A stretch of 64,000 nucleotides of DNA, taken from positions 35,450 through 99,449 of the forward strand of contig JBPRGH010000113.1 in assembly GCA_051418055.1 (NCBI GenBank). Reading direction: 5' to 3'. Position 1 is the stretch's first letter. Each line of letters begins with the position of its first letter. Positions 63,449-64,000 of this stretch are shown piece by piece. The position numbers were made by a program, and so were the translations under genes. The notes below the pieces were generated by a model that did no database searches, was not told the origin of the DNA, and saw only the letters and a program-made list of their open reading frames with translations. The DNA comes from JBPRGH01 sp051418055. Its GTDB lineage: Bacteria > Bacteroidota > Bacteroidia > Cytophagales > Cyclobacteriaceae.

Positions 63449-63658
63449 ATGTTCAGTGTCTATATATTATACTCATCCAAAATAAAGAGATTCTACATCG
63501 GCTTCTCATCAGATGTAGATGCGAGAATAGCTTGTCATAATTCTGATAAAAATAAAATATGAACCAGCCGTGGGAAACCATGGACTATATTTTATATCAT
63601 TTCCGGGCTGGCTGAGAAGGAATTAGTTTGTATACTATTTAGTAATACCTCTATATAA
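63449..63658 (+). pseudogene. Second GIY-YIG gene copy, nonsense-mutated
   Basis: The first 37 codons are identical to the intact gene 397 bases upstream except Tyr29 to Cys. The Trp codon 38 (TGG) is then TGA at 63560-63562. After it the frame still reads TSRGKPWTIFYIISGLAEKE, which is family-like but diverged, and it then drifts to a stop at 63656-63658. The terminator and spacer before the gene are also copied. Confidence 0.85.
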
Positions 63659-64000
63659 CTCCCACAATTCGAATAGCCAACTATAGAATCTCTCATCACC
63701 ACCATTATCACTAGAGACCGGAAATTAAATAATGGAATTATCAATAAGTGTTAAAGTAATCAAAATCATAGAAACAAATTAATTTTTAATTACCTTTCTA
63801 TCTGCTACATAACCGACAGCAAACGTTTACACTCGGTTGTACACGACACGTAAGCATTTAGATACCGAATCATTTTTTTGCCCCTCCCTTACTTTGCAAT
63901 CGTCATCAGTTGGCAGTCGGCAGTCGGCAATTGACAAAACAAAACCTAAAAATTTATATCTAACATCTGCTTGCCGGCAGGCAGAAATTAAAATCTAAAA
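63659..64000. other. Gene-free right edge
   Basis: No open frame, RNA gene or terminator is apparent. It holds a small tandem of GGCAGTC units (GTTGGCAGTCGGCAGTCGGC near 63910-63929) and a near-palindrome TGCTTGCCGGCAGGCA (63968-63983), both of dispersed-repeat character. Confidence 0.5.

Overview
The window looks like a chromosome segment of an AT-rich member of the Bacteroidota, most likely a Cytophagales-type marine or soil gliding relative. Evidence: a SusC/RagA TonB receptor, a type IX secretion C-terminal sorting domain, a surface BtuG-type cobalamin lipoprotein, a NagB-deacetylase fusion, mostly weak Shine-Dalgarno sequences, and tRNA without an encoded CCA end. Genus cannot be named from the sequence alone. 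Most of the window is ordinary chromosomal housekeeping and accessory metabolism. There is no phage, plasmid, rRNA or CRISPR locus.

Layout. 1-2342: N-terminal three quarters of a SusC-like receptor on the minus strand, running off the left edge. 2536-10651: a DeoR-type regulator followed by a tight five-gene run (NagB-PIG-L fusion, DUF187/DigH-like glycan hydrolase, GNAT acetyltransferase, AmpG-like permease, NagZ-like GH3). I read this as a peptidoglycan/amino-sugar recycling operon. 10759-21791: unlinked genes, including a di-iron Fe-S repair protein with an Fnr-like palindrome, YaaA, an S15 peptidase, a fatty-acid desaturase, an ABC permease, a Vms1-like release-factor domain protein and SelO. 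21792-28412: small regulators and enzymes separated by repeat-rich spacers (hairpin family, an exact-period 200-bp tandem duplication, MITE-like 130-bp repeats). 28985-31218: an ATP-grasp ligase plus luciferase-like monooxygenase pair with a peculiar compositionally distinct leader. 31714-43972: membrane proteins, a zinc-ribbon SDR, ADP-forming acyl-CoA synthetase, PadR/HAAS pair, GH2 enzyme, K+/H+ antiporter and a GNAT-TfoX-phosphoesterase run.

43980-51262 is a cobalamin region: a BtuF-like lipoprotein, a textbook cobalamin riboswitch, BtuB, BtuG, a DUF5522-PP-loop ATPase fusion, and MeaB, the chaperone of B12-dependent methylmalonyl-CoA mutase. 51335-62641 holds a CHASE2/FecR-like pair, an Nramp-like transporter lacking the canonical metal motifs, an Arg/Tyr/Gly-rich protein, LVIVD beta-propeller lipoproteins, a hydroxyacid dehydrogenase, a lipase-like hydrolase and a type IX secreted adhesin-like protein.

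62831-63658 is the oddest stretch. An intact tRNA-Asn is followed by a GIY-YIG nuclease gene, then by a second copy of the tRNA 3' part plus a nonsense-mutated copy of the nuclease. A third tRNA-like relic lies upstream. In the relics the anticodon arm and the T loop have been replaced or extended by short TCCC-N10/12-GGGA palindromes. A related palindrome sits in a peripheral loop of the cobalamin riboswitch. The best candidates for undescribed biology are this tRNA-associated nuclease element with its palindromes, the ATP-grasp/monooxygenase locus with its leader, and the bacterial VLRF1 protein.
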